A stretch of 5,420 nucleotides of DNA from Flavipsychrobacter stenotrophus (GTDB lineage: Bacteria; Bacteroidota; Bacteroidia; Chitinophagales; Chitinophagaceae). The stretch lies in assembly GCA_947372365.1 (NCBI GenBank), contig CANBTK010000190.1, forward strand, positions 1 to 5,420, given 5' to 3'. This document shows, piece by piece, positions 5,037-5,420 of the stretch. The position numbers and the translations under genes are program-made. The notes under the pieces were generated by a model. It was not told where the DNA came from and made no database searches. It was given only the letters and a program-made list of their open reading frames with translations. The first letter of the stretch is position 1. The number at the start of each line of letters is the position of its first letter.

Positions 5037-5420
5037 GCTTAGCCGCAAAATATTGCGGCTCTACTTGTTTGTGTGCGGGGTGTTTGTGTTGCTGACGGTT
5101 GGGGGCATATCCAGTGTTTAGTAGAGCCGCAATATTTTGCGGCTCCACGGTTTTGGGTGGAAAGTAGCTGTATGGTTGTGGGACGTTGTTATTTCCTGTG
5201 TTTTGTGGAGCCGCAATATATTGCGGCTCTACTTGTTTGTGTTCAGGGTGTTTGTGTTGTTTACTGTAGGGAGCATATCCAGTGTCTGGTAGAGCCGCAA
5301 TGCATTGCTGCTCTACGTTTTTGTGTGCAGGGTAGTTGCATCGTTTACCGTGGGGCATATCCAGTGTTTGGTGTAGCCGCAATTCATTGCTGCTCTACGT
5401 TTTTGTGTGCAGGGTAGTTG
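5037..5420. repeat. Tandem array of palindromes with 84-bp period, continuing past the window edge
   Basis: Five palindromic units with consensus GTAGAGCCGCAA, a 4-nt loop, TTGCGGCTCTAC lie at 5037-5064, 5121-5148, 5205-5232, 5289-5316 and 5371-5398. Their centres are 84, 84, 84 and 82 bp apart. The loops are AATA, TATT, TATA, TGCA and TTCA. The first unit has lost its outer left bases, and the last two carry a C-T mismatch in the stem. The 54-56-nt spacers are homologous to each other: spacers 1, 3 and 4 share a TTGTGTGCAGGGT-like start and CATATCCAGTGT near the end, while spacer 2 is more diverged. The array is G/T-rich on the plus strand. Because 84 is a multiple of three, long frames stay open on both strands (minus 5032-5382, plus 5073 onward) with 28-residue repeats; these are judged non-coding. 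It is not a CRISPR, since the spacers are not unique. Confidence 0.9.

Noticed and set aside
5037..5420. CRISPR array (28-nt palindromic repeats with about 56-nt spacers)
   Set aside because: The intervening segments are homologous to one another, the repeats are imperfect, and no cas genes are visible. It is a tandem repeat of a whole 84-bp unit.

Overview
The window looks like a chromosomal segment of a Bacteroidota bacterium, most likely from the Chitinophagaceae/Chitinophagales side. The support is the recurring promoter element TAnnTTTG shortly before several start codons, the absence of clear Shine-Dalgarno sequences, small lipoproteins of a style common in that group, and a short-chain (SDR) L-threonine dehydrogenase closely matching the Bacteroidota type. 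The assignment is an inference; no rRNA or other marker gene is present.

Layout. Positions 1-2137 hold three minus-strand genes: a class D (OXA-type) beta-lactamase lipoprotein cut by the left window edge, a small cysteine-bearing lipoprotein, and a class I SAM-dependent methyltransferase. The methyltransferase is divergent from carA (2328-3437, carbamoyl-phosphate synthase small subunit). carA is followed on the same strand by tdh (3555-4520, L-threonine 3-dehydrogenase), which ends at a strong intrinsic terminator (4556-4591). Beyond that lie a tiny basic lipoprotein on the minus strand (4750-4902) and a tandem array of palindromes with an 84-bp period that runs off the right edge (5037-5420).

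Gene cooperation. The genes do not form one pathway. carA supplies ammonia for carbamoyl phosphate (pyrimidines, arginine), tdh starts threonine catabolism, and the beta-lactamase would act at the envelope. carB and the threonine-pathway partner kbl are not in the window.

The most unusual content is non-coding. The two intergenic spacers flanking carA carry the same architecture: about 31-36-nt arms built from degenerate heptamers (ACTTAYN / ACTTTAT-like), in inverted orientation around a loop of about 65 nt. In the upstream spacer the element sits almost symmetrically between two divergent TAnnTTTG promoters. In the downstream spacer its left arm forms the last codons and stop of carA. Within each element the two arms match each other better than they match the other element. 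The 84-bp palindrome array at the right edge is a second, unrelated repeat system; it resembles CRISPR only superficially. No defence system, phage, insertion sequence, tRNA or rRNA was recognised.
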